Source of the DNA: CAZZKE01 sp964655005
GTDB lineage: Bacteria > Pseudomonadota > Alphaproteobacteria > Rhodospirillales > JABHCV01
Assembly (NCBI GenBank): GCA_964655005.1
Contig: CAZZKE010000094.1
Location: 1 to 8,692 of the forward strand
Reading direction: 5' to 3'
Length of the DNA: 8,692 bases
The notes under the pieces are model-generated. The model was not told where the DNA came from, made no database searches, and saw only the letters and a program-made list of their open reading frames with translations. Both the position numbers and the translations under genes were made by a program. Shown here in pieces: positions 1-7,529 of this stretch; position 1 is the first letter of the stretch, and the number at the start of each line of letters is the position of its first letter.

Positions 1-19
1 ATATCGGCAAGGAAAATAT

Positions 20-991
20 ATGACCGCGAAAATTTTTATCGATGGCGAAGCCGGCACCACCGGTCTGCAAATCCGCTCGCGGCTGGAAGGACGCGGCGAT
101 CTGGATTTCCTGCGTCTGGGTGAGGCCGAGCGCAAGGACGCGGCCCGCCGCCGTGACATGTTGAATGAAGCCGATATCGTTATTTTGTGCCTGCCTGACG
201 ATGCCGCCAGAGACGCCGTCGCGATGATCGACAATCCAGCGGTACGGGTGATTGACGCATCCAGCGCCCACCGTATCACCGATGGCTGGGTTTATGGCTT
301 CCCGGAATACGAGACCAATCAGGCGGAAAAAATCGCCGCCGCCAAACGGGTCAGCAACCCGGGCTGCTACGCGCTGACATCGGTGGCCATTCTGCATCCG
401 CTGGTCGCCGCGCGGGTCGTGCCCGCCGATTACCCGGTCACCATCAACGCCATATCCGGATATTCCGGCGGCGGCAAGAAAATGATCGCCGAGTTCGAAG
501 ACAGACAGGTCGACGGCTTTTCCGATGATCCGTTCCGGCTATATGGGCTTGCCCTTAAGCACAAGCATGTCCCGGAAATTTGCAAATGGAGCGGCCTGCG
601 GCACGCCCCGCTGTTCGTGCCCAGCGTCGGGCGCTTCCGTCAGGGCATGATCGTGCAGGTCCCCCTGCAACTTTGGTCGCTGCCTGGAAAGCCCGACGCG
701 CAAGCCGTGCACCGCGCCCTGGCCGATCATTACGCCGGGCAGCGGTTCGTGCGGGTCCTGTCCCTTGACGAGACCGCGGCCATGAGCGGGCTGGAACCGC
801 GGGGACTGAACGGGACCAGCGAGTTGCACCTGCACATTTTTGCCAATGCCGACCGGGGGCAGGCGGTGGTTGTCGGACTGATCGATAATCTGGGCAAGGG
901 CGCCTCGGGCCAGGCTGTGCAAAACCTTAACCTGATGCTGGGCGTGGCGGCGGATACCGGATTGCAGCCGGGAAATATCGCAATCGACTGA
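20..991 (+). CDS. argC: N-acetyl-gamma-glutamyl-phosphate reductase (type 2 ArgC)
   Basis: Cytoplasmic enzyme of arginine/ornithine biosynthesis. It reduces N-acetyl-gamma-glutamyl phosphate to N-acetylglutamate semialdehyde with NADPH. The 323-residue protein starts with a nucleotide-binding loop (G9-E-A-G12-T-T-G15). The catalytic cysteine is C116 in the signature SNPGCYAL, the substrate-loop GYSGGGKKMI lies at 147-156, and the conserved HKHVPE motif, which supplies the catalytic His, is at 181-186. The C-terminal GLIDNLGKGASGQAVQN segment (286-302) is also typical. The short length and the ENA-free IDGEAGTTG start fit the type 2 subfamily (around 310 residues) rather than the longer type 1 form. 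The ATG at 20 is preceded by AAGGA (9-13) at a 6-base spacing, which supports this start. It heads a co-directional run with a 26-base gap to the next gene. From memory, alphaproteobacterial argC often follows rplM-rpsI, but the left flank is outside the window. The identification is firm. Confidence 0.97.
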   Translation: MTAKIFIDGEAGTTGLQIRSRLEGRGDLDFLRLGEAERKDAARRRDMLNEADIVILCLPDDAARDAVAMIDNPAVRVIDASSAHRITDGWVYGFPEYETNQAEKIAAAKRVSNPGCYALTSVAILHPLVAARVVPADYPVTINAISGYSGGGKKMIAEFEDRQVDGFSDDPFRLYGLALKHKHVPEICKWSGLRHAPLFVPSVGRFRQGMIVQVPLQLWSLPGKPDAQAVHRALADHYAGQRFVRVLSLDETAAMSGLEPRGLNGTSELHLHIFANADRGQAVVVGLIDNLGKGASGQAVQNLNLMLGVAADTGLQPGNIAID

Positions 992-1005
992 CTGGCAAGG
1001 CGAAC

Positions 1006-1014
1006 GGGGAGGGG
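1006..1014 (+). promoter_or_regulatory. Strong Shine-Dalgarno for the flavoprotein gene
   Basis: The run GGGGAGGGG lies 3 bases before the ATG at 1018, with its GGAGG core (1008-1012) at a 5-base spacing. It fixes the start and predicts efficient independent translation despite the short gap after argC. Confidence 0.75.
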
Positions 1015-1017
1015 ACC

Positions 1018-3060
1018 ATGAGTGGAAAAGATGTCCTGTTGCAGCCATACCGGCTTAAGCACCTGACCTTTAAAAATCGCATCATGTCCAGCGCCCACGA
1101 GCCGGCCTATTCCGAAGACGGCATGCCGAAAGACCGCTACCGGCTGTATCATGTGGAAAAAGCCAAGGGCGGGGTCGCGCTCAACATGACCGCCGGGTCG
1201 GCCCTGGTGTCGCCGGATTCCCCCGCCGCCTTCGGCAACCTGCATGCCTATAAGGACGAAATCGTCCCCTGGCTGAAACGCCTGGTCGATGAATGCCATG
1301 ACCATGACTCGGCGGTGATGATCCAGTTGACCCATCTGGGACGGCGGACCAACTGGGATCATTCCGACTGGCTGCCCGTGCTGGCCCCGTCGCCGATTCG
1401 CGAACCGGCCCACCGGGCCTTTCCCAAGGAGGCGGAAGACTGGGATCTTGTACGCATAGCCGGGGATTACGCCGCCGCCGCGGAACGGATGCGGATGGCC
1501 GGACTGGACGGCATCGAGCTTGAGGCCTACGGCCATTTGCTGGACGCCTTCTGGTCGCCGGCGACCAACCGGCGCGGCGATGATTACGGTGGTTCGCTCG
1601 ATAACCGGTTGCGCTTTACGTTTCTGGTGCTCGACGCCATCCGCCATGCCGTCGGTCCGGACTTTATCGTCGGTATGCGCATGGTCGCCGATGAAGACTG
1701 GGACCGGGGTCTGTCCCGCGATCAAGGGATGGAGATCGTCCGGCGTCTGATCGCCACCGGTCAGGTCGATTTCCTGAACATTATCCGCGGCCATATCGAA
1801 ACCGATGCGGCGCTGTCGCGGGTTATTCCGGTGCAGGGCATGGCCTCGGCCCCGCATCTGGATTTCGCCGGAGAAGTCAGGGCCGAGACCGGGTTTCCGA
1901 TCTTTCATGCCGCCAAAATCGCCGATACGGCGACCGCCCGCCATGCCATCGCCACAGGCAAGCTGGACATGGTCGGCATGACCCGCGCCCATATCGCCGA
2001 CCCGCACATCGCACGAAAAATAGCGGAGGGCCGGGAGGATGAAATTCGCCCATGTGTCGGCGCCACCTACTGCCTGGACCGGATTTACCAGGGCCACGAA
2101 ACGCTCTGCCTGCACAACCCGGCGACCGGGCGCGAGGCGACCATGCCGCATGAAATTCAGTCATCGACCGGCCCGGTCCGTCGAATCGTTATTGTCGGCG
2201 CCGGGCCGGCCGGGCTGGAAGCGGCCCGCGTCTGTGGCCGGCGCGGTCATCGGGTGACGGTGCTGGAAGCCGCCCCGCACCCCGGCGGCCAGGTCCGGCT
2301 GGCCGCCCGGTCGCCACGGCGCCGCGACTTAAACGGTATTATCGACTGGCGCATGGCGGAATGCGAACGTTCCGGCGTCGAATTTCGCTTCAATGTCTGG
2401 GCCGAAGCCAATGATGTCCTGGCGGCGCGGCCGGATGTGGTCGTAATCGCCACCGGCGGCCTGCCCGACACTTCGTTTCTGGAAGCGGGCGAAGACCTGA
2501 TTTCAACCTCCTGGGATATTCTGTCCGGCGATGCCGGGCCGGCGGCCAGTGTTCTGCTGTTCGACGACAACGGCGGCCAGCCGGGCTTGCAGGCCGCCGA
2601 ATTGATTGCCGAAGCTGGATCGGCGCTTGAAATAGTCACCCCGGAACGTTTTTTTGCGCCCGATGTGGGCGGCCTAAACCATGTTCCATACGCCCGCTGT
2701 TTCGATCGGTACGGCGTGACGATCACCATCAATCGGCGGCTGCTGGCGGTTCGACGCGACGGCAACGGGCTGCTGGCGGAAATCGGCAGTGACTATTCCG
2801 ACCGCCGCGACCGCCGGGCGGTCGATCAGGTCATCGTCGAACACGGCACGTTGCCGCTGGCCGATCTGTATTTCGACCTGAAGCAAGGATCGCGCAACCG
2901 GGGCGAGATAGATTATCCGGCGTTGATTGAAGGCCGCCCGCAGACAATCGAAAGCAATCCGGAAGGTAGTTACCTGTTATTCCGGATCGGCGATGCGGTA
3001 TCTTCCCGCAACATCCACGCCGCCGTCTACGACGCCCTTCGCCTGTGCAAGGACATGTGA
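1018..3060 (+). CDS. FMN/FAD oxidoreductase, dimethylamine-dehydrogenase / N-methyl-amino-acid demethylase type
   Basis: A 680-residue multidomain flavoprotein. Residues 1 to about 335 form an Old-Yellow-Enzyme-like FMN TIM barrel: QLTHLGRR at 103-110, Y171-G-H173 in the active-site region, and DDYGGSLDNRLRF at 188-200. A cysteine cluster segment follows at 346-364, then an FAD/NAD-binding module with GAGPAG at 394-399 and a second dinucleotide region around 471-530. This is the architecture of trimethylamine/dimethylamine dehydrogenase and 2,4-dienoyl-CoA reductase. The barrel motifs most resemble, from memory, proteins annotated as N-methylproline (stachydrine) or dimethylglycine demethylase (DgcA-like), so oxidative N-demethylation of a betaine-derived amino acid is the best guess. 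The substrate cannot be read from sequence. In trimethylamine dehydrogenase the 4Fe-4S ligands follow C-x2-C-x2-C-x12-C. Here they read C346-x2-A349-x2-C352-x11-C364, so one ligand is alanine. The stop codon overlaps the next gene's start by one base. Confidence 0.85.
   Translation: MSGKDVLLQPYRLKHLTFKNRIMSSAHEPAYSEDGMPKDRYRLYHVEKAKGGVALNMTAGSALVSPDSPAAFGNLHAYKDEIVPWLKRLVDECHDHDSAVMIQLTHLGRRTNWDHSDWLPVLAPSPIREPAHRAFPKEAEDWDLVRIAGDYAAAAERMRMAGLDGIELEAYGHLLDAFWSPATNRRGDDYGGSLDNRLRFTFLVLDAIRHAVGPDFIVGMRMVADEDWDRGLSRDQGMEIVRRLIATGQVDFLNIIRGHIETDAALSRVIPVQGMASAPHLDFAGEVRAETGFPIFHAAKIADTATARHAIATGKLDMVGMTRAHIADPHIARKIAEGREDEIRPCVGATYCLDRIYQGHETLCLHNPATGREATMPHEIQSSTGPVRRIVIVGAGPAGLEAARVCGRRGHRVTVLEAAPHPGGQVRLAARSPRRRDLNGIIDWRMAECERSGVEFRFNVWAEANDVLAARPDVVVIATGGLPDTSFLEAGEDLISTSWDILSGDAGPAASVLLFDDNGGQPGLQAAELIAEAGSALEIVTPERFFAPDVGGLNHVPYARCFDRYGVTITINRRLLAVRRDGNGLLAEIGSDYSDRRDRRAVDQVIVEHGTLPLADLYFDLKQGSRNRGEIDYPALIEGRPQTIESNPEGSYLLFRIGDAVSSRNIHAAVYDALRLCKDM
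3049..3053 (+). promoter_or_regulatory. Shine-Dalgarno that decides the Nudix start
   Basis: AAGGA lies within the last codons of the upstream gene, 6 bases before the ATG at 3060. This spacing favours the ATG over the in-frame GTG at 3045, which has no such site. Confidence 0.7.
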
Positions 3061-3494
3061 TGGACGATGCGCGAATTCCCATCGTCGGTGTCGGCGCCGC
3101 CGTTTGGAAAGATGGACGGGTGCTGATGATAAGGCGGGCCAACGAGCCCGGCGCCGGGCGTTGGAGCATCCCGGGCGGCAAGCTTGAATTTGGCGAAACG
3201 ATGGCGCAGGCAGCGCGGCGCGAAGTCGCGGAAGAAACCGCCGTTGTGTGCGAAACAATAGCGCTGGTCGGGGTGTACGACGCCTTTATCCGCGATGGAA
3301 AAAACCGGTTGACCGGGCATTTCTGTCTGGTCAACTATGCCGCCAGATGGCTTTCCGGTATCCCTGTCGCCGGTGATGACGCTTCGCAAGCGTGCTTCAT
3401 GAGCCGGGAAGAAATCGACGGAATCGATTTATGGGGCGAAGTGCGGGGCGTTATCCGGGACAGCTACGCAATACTGATGGAACAAGCGGGATAA
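3060..3494 (+). CDS. Nudix hydrolase (MutT-like)
   Basis: A 144-residue Nudix-fold protein that presumably hydrolyses a nucleoside-diphosphate derivative (X-linked NDP) using divalent metal in the cytoplasm. The Nudix box runs from G40: KLEFG, E46, seven residues, then REVAEE at 54-59. It supplies the expected metal-binding glutamates. The usual glycine after the EE pair (EExG) is alanine (A61), a mild deviation that does not remove a metal ligand. The N-terminal strand reads VGVGAAVWKDGRVLMIRRA, and the WSIPGG lead-in to the box (35-40) is typical of small MutT or ADP-ribose-pyrophosphatase-like members. The substrate cannot be predicted. The ATG is part of a TGATG junction with the flavoprotein stop, implying translational coupling. 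An upstream GTG at 3045 would add five residues but has a worse ribosome-binding site. The next gene starts 5 bases after the stop. Confidence 0.92.
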   Translation: MDDARIPIVGVGAAVWKDGRVLMIRRANEPGAGRWSIPGGKLEFGETMAQAARREVAEETAVVCETIALVGVYDAFIRDGKNRLTGHFCLVNYAARWLSGIPVAGDDASQACFMSREEIDGIDLWGEVRGVIRDSYAILMEQAG

Positions 3495-3499
3495 CGCAG

Positions 3500-4060
3500 A
3501 TGAATAAAGCAATCGGGGCCTTGCTGGAAAAAATCCAGGAACTCGAAACGGAGGTCGAACGGCAATTCGGTGAACAGCGTAACCGCTTTCACTATTCCAT
3601 CAAGGAAAAGCGCGTACGGTTCGAAGAAGCCGTCGTGCAGCAGCACCGGGAGTTGAAGATCGGCCTGTCCAGGTTCGTAAGGCAGTCGGGATACTTGCGT
3701 ATTTTGGTGTCTCCGCTGATCTATTTCCAGATCATCCCGTTGCTATTGCTTGATATCGCCATCAGCCTGTTCCAGTTTGTCATCTTCCCCGTTTACGGCA
3801 TCGACAGGGTCCCGCGCGATGATTTCATTGTCGTCGACCGTCATCATCTCGCCTATCTTAACCTGATTGAAAAATTGAATTGCGCCTTTTGCGGCTATGC
3901 CAACGGCTTGCTGGCCTATTGCCGCGAAATCGCCGGGCGGACCGAGGCGCATTTTTGCCCGATCAAACATGCCCGCAAAATCGCCGGACATCACAGGCGT
4001 TATTTCGAATTCAGTGAATACGGCGACGGCGAAGGATATCGGGAAATCAGGCCAGAGTAA
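3500..4060 (+). CDS. Conserved-looking protein of unknown function: coiled coil, hydrophobic hairpin, four cysteines
   Basis: I do not recognise a characterised family, although the middle and C-terminal motifs look familiar as an uncharacterised proteobacterial protein. The 186 residues have three parts. Residues 1-55 are charged and helical (heptad-like LLEKIQELETEVERQF), likely a coiled coil. Residues about 66-99 are strongly hydrophobic (LVSPLIYF, IIPLLLLDIAISLFQFVIF), long enough for one or two membrane passes or a re-entrant hairpin. Residues 100-186 form a soluble tail with HH at 115-116 and C128-x2-C131, C141 and C153 (FCPIKHA at 152-158), plus HH at 164-165. The cysteine and histidine spacing suggests a metal site or redox pairs; this is inference. 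The ATG at 3500 is preferred: the open frame extends upstream to 3392 but would overlap the Nudix gene by 103 bases, and GGGA at 3488-3491 sits 8 bases before the ATG. The gene ends convergently with the nuclease-like gene, overlapping it by 14 bases. Confidence 0.85.
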   Translation: MNKAIGALLEKIQELETEVERQFGEQRNRFHYSIKEKRVRFEEAVVQQHRELKIGLSRFVRQSGYLRILVSPLIYFQIIPLLLLDIAISLFQFVIFPVYGIDRVPRDDFIVVDRHHLAYLNLIEKLNCAFCGYANGLLAYCREIAGRTEAHFCPIKHARKIAGHHRRYFEFSEYGDGEGYREIRPE

Positions 4061-5405
4061 CTTCTTCCCGGTATTCCGGAATCACGCAATCCCATCCCAG
4101 TTCATCTTCAACCAGAATTCTCAACGCGTCGGAGGCCGCCGCCTCGCCGTGGGTGATGAAGGTTTTTCGGGGTGGTCGTTTGAAGTTTTTCAGCCAGGCC
4201 AATATACCGTCCCGGTCGGCATGGGCCGACAGCATGTCCAGGTTTTCCACCCTGGCCTTGATGGGGATATGCTGACCGTGAATTTTGACGCTGTCGGCAC
4301 CGCCGACGATGGTCGCCCCGCGGGTGCCGCCGGCCTGATAACCGGCGAACAGGATAGCGTTGCGGTGATCCGGGGCGTAGTGCTTCAGATGATGCAGGAT
4401 CCTGCCGCCGGTCGCCATGCCGCTGGCCGATATGATAATTTTCGGGACCATGTTTGCCACCAGGGCCTTCGATTCATCGACGCTGCGGGTGTAGTGGGCG
4501 ACGTTGCAGGTATCGCGGCATTGTTCGGCGTCCAGGCGTTGATAGCGGGAATGCCGGCAAAATATCTCGCTGGCGTTTATGGCCATCGGACTGTCGAGGA
4601 AAATCGGCAGGTCGGGGATGCGTTTTTCGGCTTTCAATAAATTCAGGTAATACAAAATTAATTGCGCCCGGCCGACCGCGAAGGACGGGATCAGCAGTGT
4701 GCCGCCCTGTGACGCCGTCTGTTTTACGATCTCGGCAATGCGTTGCATGGGATCGCCGTCGCCATGCAGACGGTCGCCATAGGTCGATTCCACGACCAGA
4801 TAATCGCCTTCGTCGATGGCTGTGGGATCGACCATGATCGGATCGCCGGTTCGCCCCAGATCGCCGGAAAAAACGATGGTCGTGGCGCCATCGGAAAGCT
4901 TTACGATAGCGGCGCCCAGGATATGCCCGGCCGGCATGAAGCGGATAACTATATTGTCCGCCAGCCCAAGGTCTTTATCGAAAGCGACCGCCTTGAAATT
5001 CTTAAGGGCGTTTTCGGCATCCTTTCTTGTGTACAGGGGTTTCGCCGGTTTGTGCTTGGTATAGCCCCTCCGGTTGGCGCTTTCGGCATCCTTTTCTTGC
5101 AGAAAACCGCTGTCCGGCAGCAGGATGGAACACAGGTCACGGGTCGCGCCGGTACAATAGACAGGACCCGAAAAACCGTTTCTGACCAGCAGCGGCAGGT
5201 ATCCGGAATGGTCGATATGGGCATGTGTCAGGACGACCGCGTCTATGGTCGCCGGATCGACCGGCAGGGCCGCCCAGTTCCGTAAACGAAGTTGCTTGTA
5301 GCCCTGAAAAAGGCCGCAATCGACCAGGATTTTCCTGCCCCCGGTTTCAATCAGGTACTTGGAGCCGGTGACGGTGCCGACGGCGCCGAGAAATGTCAGC
5401 TTCAT
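4047..5405 (-). CDS. Beta-CASP metallo-beta-lactamase-fold ribonuclease-like protein
   Basis: A 452-residue protein of the CPSF73/RNase J-related beta-CASP group, usually annotated as an MBL-fold protein with an RNA-specificity domain. It is probably a zinc-dependent ribonuclease acting in the cytoplasm. Zinc motifs are present: H61-A-H63-I-D65-H66, H161 in PAGHILGA and D182 in FSGDLGR. The beta-CASP region carries ESTYGDR (206-212), SFAVGRAQ (241-248) and SASGMATGGR (327-336), followed by H395 in SAHADRDG and H419 in ITHGE. All catalytic positions expected for an active enzyme are visible. Its compact length, without the C-terminal extension of RNase J, places it near the bacterial CPSF-like nucleases. 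The ATG is three bases after the parE stop, with only a weak AGG before it, so translation probably depends on coupling to parE. Its C-terminal codons overlap those of the convergent membrane protein gene. The RNA target is not predictable. Confidence 0.93.
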   Translation of the reverse strand: MKLTFLGAVGTVTGSKYLIETGGRKILVDCGLFQGYKQLRLRNWAALPVDPATIDAVVLTHAHIDHSGYLPLLVRNGFSGPVYCTGATRDLCSILLPDSGFLQEKDAESANRRGYTKHKPAKPLYTRKDAENALKNFKAVAFDKDLGLADNIVIRFMPAGHILGAAIVKLSDGATTIVFSGDLGRTGDPIMVDPTAIDEGDYLVVESTYGDRLHGDGDPMQRIAEIVKQTASQGGTLLIPSFAVGRAQLILYYLNLLKAEKRIPDLPIFLDSPMAINASEIFCRHSRYQRLDAEQCRDTCNVAHYTRSVDESKALVANMVPKIIISASGMATGGRILHHLKHYAPDHRNAILFAGYQAGGTRGATIVGGADSVKIHGQHIPIKARVENLDMLSAHADRDGILAWLKNFKRPPRKTFITHGEAAASDALRILVEDELGWDCVIPEYREEVTLA

Positions 5406-5408
5406 CGC

Positions 5409-7424
5409 CTAAATATCCAGCCCTTCGGCGAAGCGGGCGTTTTCCTGAATGAACCTGAAACGTTTTTCCGGCTTCCTGCCCATCAGGTCATCAATCAGCC
5501 GGCTGGTGGCCCGTGCCTCGATAATCTCATCGTCGCTGTCGCCGCGCGGCACGGTGACCCGCAACAATTTCCGCCTGGCCGGATCCATGGTCGTTTCCTT
5601 CAACTGCCGGGCCGGCATTTCGCCAAGCCCCTTGAAGCGGCTGATATCAATCTTGCCGCGCCCGGTGAACTCCTTTTTCAGCAACTCATCCTTATGGGCG
5701 TCGTCCATGGCGTACATGCTCTTGGTTCCCTGGGTAATCCGGTACAGTGGCGGCATGGCAAGGAACAGGTGCCCATTTTCAATTAGTTGCGGCATTTCCT
5801 TAAAGAAAAACGTCATCAATAAAGAAGCGATATGGGCACCGTCCACGTCGGCGTCGGTCATGATGATGATACGCTCGTAGCGCAGCGCCTCGTCGATATA
5901 CTTGTCGCGCGTACCGCAGCCCAGCGCCTCGGTCAGGTCTCGCAATTCCTGATTGGCCCTGATCTTCTCGTCCGTCGCACTGGCCACATTCAGGGTCTTT
6001 CCACGCAGCGGCAAAATGGCCTGGGTCAGTCGCTGACGGCCCTGCTTGGCGGAGCCGCCGGCGGAATCCCCTTCGACCAGGAACAATTCGGTGCCCTCGG
6101 CGGTGTTGCGGGTGCAATCGGTCAGTTTGCCCGGCAACCGCAATCTCCGGGTAGCGCTGGCCCGCTTGGTTTCCCTGGCCGAGCGCTTGCGCAGGCGTTC
6201 TTCCGAGCGCTCGACGATGCGTTCAAGCAGCGCCTTCGAAGCACCGGGGTCGCCCGTAAGCCAATGATCGAAATGGTCGCGGACGGCGTTTTCGACCAGT
6301 TTCTGAGCCTCTACGGTTGACAGTTTTTCCTTGGTCTGGCCCTGGAACTGCGGGTCGGCGATAAACACCGACATCATTACGCAGGCCCCGCCCAGGGCGT
6401 CGTCGGCGGTTATTTTTGCCGCCTGGCGGTTGTTGAGCAGGTCGCCGTAGGCCTTCAGGCCCTTGGTCAGCGCCCCCCGGAAGCCGTTTTCGTGGGTGCC
6501 GCCCAGGGGGGTCGGGATGGTATTGCAATAGGAATTGAAATATTCCCGTTCGTCGATCGGCCAGGCGACCGCCCATTCGACCTTGCCGCCGCCGCCATTG
6601 AGGGCGGCCTGTCCGGAAAACGGGGACGGGGTCAGCAATTTACGGTCCTTTAGGGTGCCTTGCAGGTAATCGACCAGTCCGCCGGGAAAATGCAGGGTGG
6701 CGCTTTCCGGTGTCTGGTCGTCGCCGCCCAGCAGTTCGGCGGCGCACGACCAGCGAATTTCGACGCCCCGGAACAGATAGGCCTTCGAACGCGCCATGCG
6801 ATACATGGTGGCCGGTCGAAAACGGACCTGGCCGCCGAAAATCTGCGGGTCGGCATGAAACCGGATCGTGGTGCCCCGGCGATTGCTCACCCGACCGGCG
6901 TTTTCAAGCGGGCCGTCCGGGATGCCGCGCTTATAGGACTGCCGCCACAGGGTGCGGTCCCGCGCCACCTCCACCTCCAGCCGGTCCGACAGCGCATTGA
7001 CCACCGATAATCCGACCCCGTGCAGGCCGCCGGATGTTTCATAGACCTTGCCGGAGAACTTGCCGCCGGAATGCAGGGTGGTCAGAATCACTTCAAGCGC
7101 CGACTTGTCCTTGAATTTCGGGTGCCGGTCGACCGGGATGCCGCGCCCGTTGTCGCCGATGGTGACGGTGAGGTCCGCAGCCAGATCGACGGTAATGGTG
7201 GCGGCATGACCGGCCACCGCTTCATCCATGGAATTATCGAGTATTTCGGCGACCAGATGATGCAGCGCATGTTCATCGGTGCCGCCGATATACATGCCGG
7301 GGCGCAGCCGGACCGGCTCCAGGCCCTCCAGCACTTCGATGTCCTTAGCCGAATATCCTTCTATCCCGGCGGATATTTCCGGCGCTTCGAGCGGTTTTTC
7401 CGCGGCTTGAAACAGGTCGTTCAT
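5409..7424 (-). CDS. parE: DNA topoisomerase IV subunit B (ParE)
   Basis: ATPase subunit of the type IIA topoisomerase that decatenates daughter chromosomes, acting with ParC (not in the window). With the chosen ATG it has 671 residues. GHKL ATPase motifs: E60-x2-DN (63-64), DNGRGIP from 91, GGLHGVG at 132-138, and the QTK switch loop at 363-365. TOPRIM motifs: EGDSAGG from 451 and DADVD (524-528), then PLYR and FKGLGEMPARQLKETTMDP. The absence of the large insert and extended tail of many GyrB proteins, the length, and the MPARQLKETTMDP wording support ParE over GyrB. The open frame continues to an ATG at 7508, which would give 699 residues, but those 28 residues are unlike the family and would place the start inside the divergent promoter region. 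The ATG at 7424 gives the expected MNDLFQ-type short N-terminus. Its ribosome-binding site is weak (GGAG lies about 17 bases upstream). The beta-CASP gene follows immediately. Confidence 0.95.
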   Translation of the reverse strand: MNDLFQAAEKPLEAPEISAGIEGYSAKDIEVLEGLEPVRLRPGMYIGGTDEHALHHLVAEILDNSMDEAVAGHAATITVDLAADLTVTIGDNGRGIPVDRHPKFKDKSALEVILTTLHSGGKFSGKVYETSGGLHGVGLSVVNALSDRLEVEVARDRTLWRQSYKRGIPDGPLENAGRVSNRRGTTIRFHADPQIFGGQVRFRPATMYRMARSKAYLFRGVEIRWSCAAELLGGDDQTPESATLHFPGGLVDYLQGTLKDRKLLTPSPFSGQAALNGGGGKVEWAVAWPIDEREYFNSYCNTIPTPLGGTHENGFRGALTKGLKAYGDLLNNRQAAKITADDALGGACVMMSVFIADPQFQGQTKEKLSTVEAQKLVENAVRDHFDHWLTGDPGASKALLERIVERSEERLRKRSARETKRASATRRLRLPGKLTDCTRNTAEGTELFLVEGDSAGGSAKQGRQRLTQAILPLRGKTLNVASATDEKIRANQELRDLTEALGCGTRDKYIDEALRYERIIIMTDADVDGAHIASLLMTFFFKEMPQLIENGHLFLAMPPLYRITQGTKSMYAMDDAHKDELLKKEFTGRGKIDISRFKGLGEMPARQLKETTMDPARRKLLRVTVPRGDSDDEIIEARATSRLIDDLMGRKPEKRFRFIQENARFAEGLDI

Positions 7425-7461
7425 TCGGTCTTTAAATCCATCTCCATGGGAAGCCCGTGCA

Positions 7462-7490
7462 TTGGATCGCGCCCCATGATACTGTATATT
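7462..7490 (+). promoter_or_regulatory. Candidate sigma70-type promoter for yciA
   Basis: TTGGAT (7462-7467) and TATATT (7485-7490) are separated by exactly 17 bases. The -10 matches five of six consensus positions and the -35 matches three. It overlaps the candidate parE promoter on the other strand, so the two polymerases would compete. The assignment is by eye only. Confidence 0.4.
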
Positions 7491-7508
7491 TCGATAATGC
7501 AGGGACAA
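7481..7508 (-). promoter_or_regulatory. Candidate sigma70-type promoter for parE
   Basis: Reading the minus strand, TTGTCC (7503-7508) and TACAGT (7481-7486) are separated by 16 bases, each matching four of six consensus positions. Transcription would start near 7474, leaving a leader of about 50 bases before the ATG at 7424. The assignment is by eye only. Confidence 0.35.
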
Positions 7509-7516
7509 TATATTGT
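7505..7516. promoter_or_regulatory. Perfect 12-base palindrome, possible operator
   Basis: ACAATATATTGT is a perfect palindrome lying over the candidate parE -35 and in the presumed yciA leader. It is loosely framed by GATAAT (7493-7498) and ATTATC (7518-7523), themselves an inverted pair but asymmetrically spaced. It could bind a dimeric regulator of both genes. AT-rich promoter DNA produces such palindromes by chance, so confidence is limited. Confidence 0.3.
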
Positions 7517-7529
7517 GATTATCTATATC

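Noticed and set aside
730..2151. 473-codon minus-strand open frame antisense to argC and the flavoprotein gene
   Set aside because: It is a mirror frame produced by GC-rich codon bias. The composition (many Gly, Arg, His, Pro, Gln) is not protein-like, and both plus-strand genes beneath it are clearly real.
3045..3059. GTG start adding five residues to the Nudix protein
   Set aside because: The ATG at 3060 has AAGGA at a 6-base spacing and forms a standard TGATG junction; the GTG has no comparable site.
4743..5285. 180-codon plus-strand frame within the nuclease gene, and similar long frames opposite parE
   Set aside because: These are antisense mirrors of strongly supported genes, with no ribosome-binding sites or recognisable motifs.
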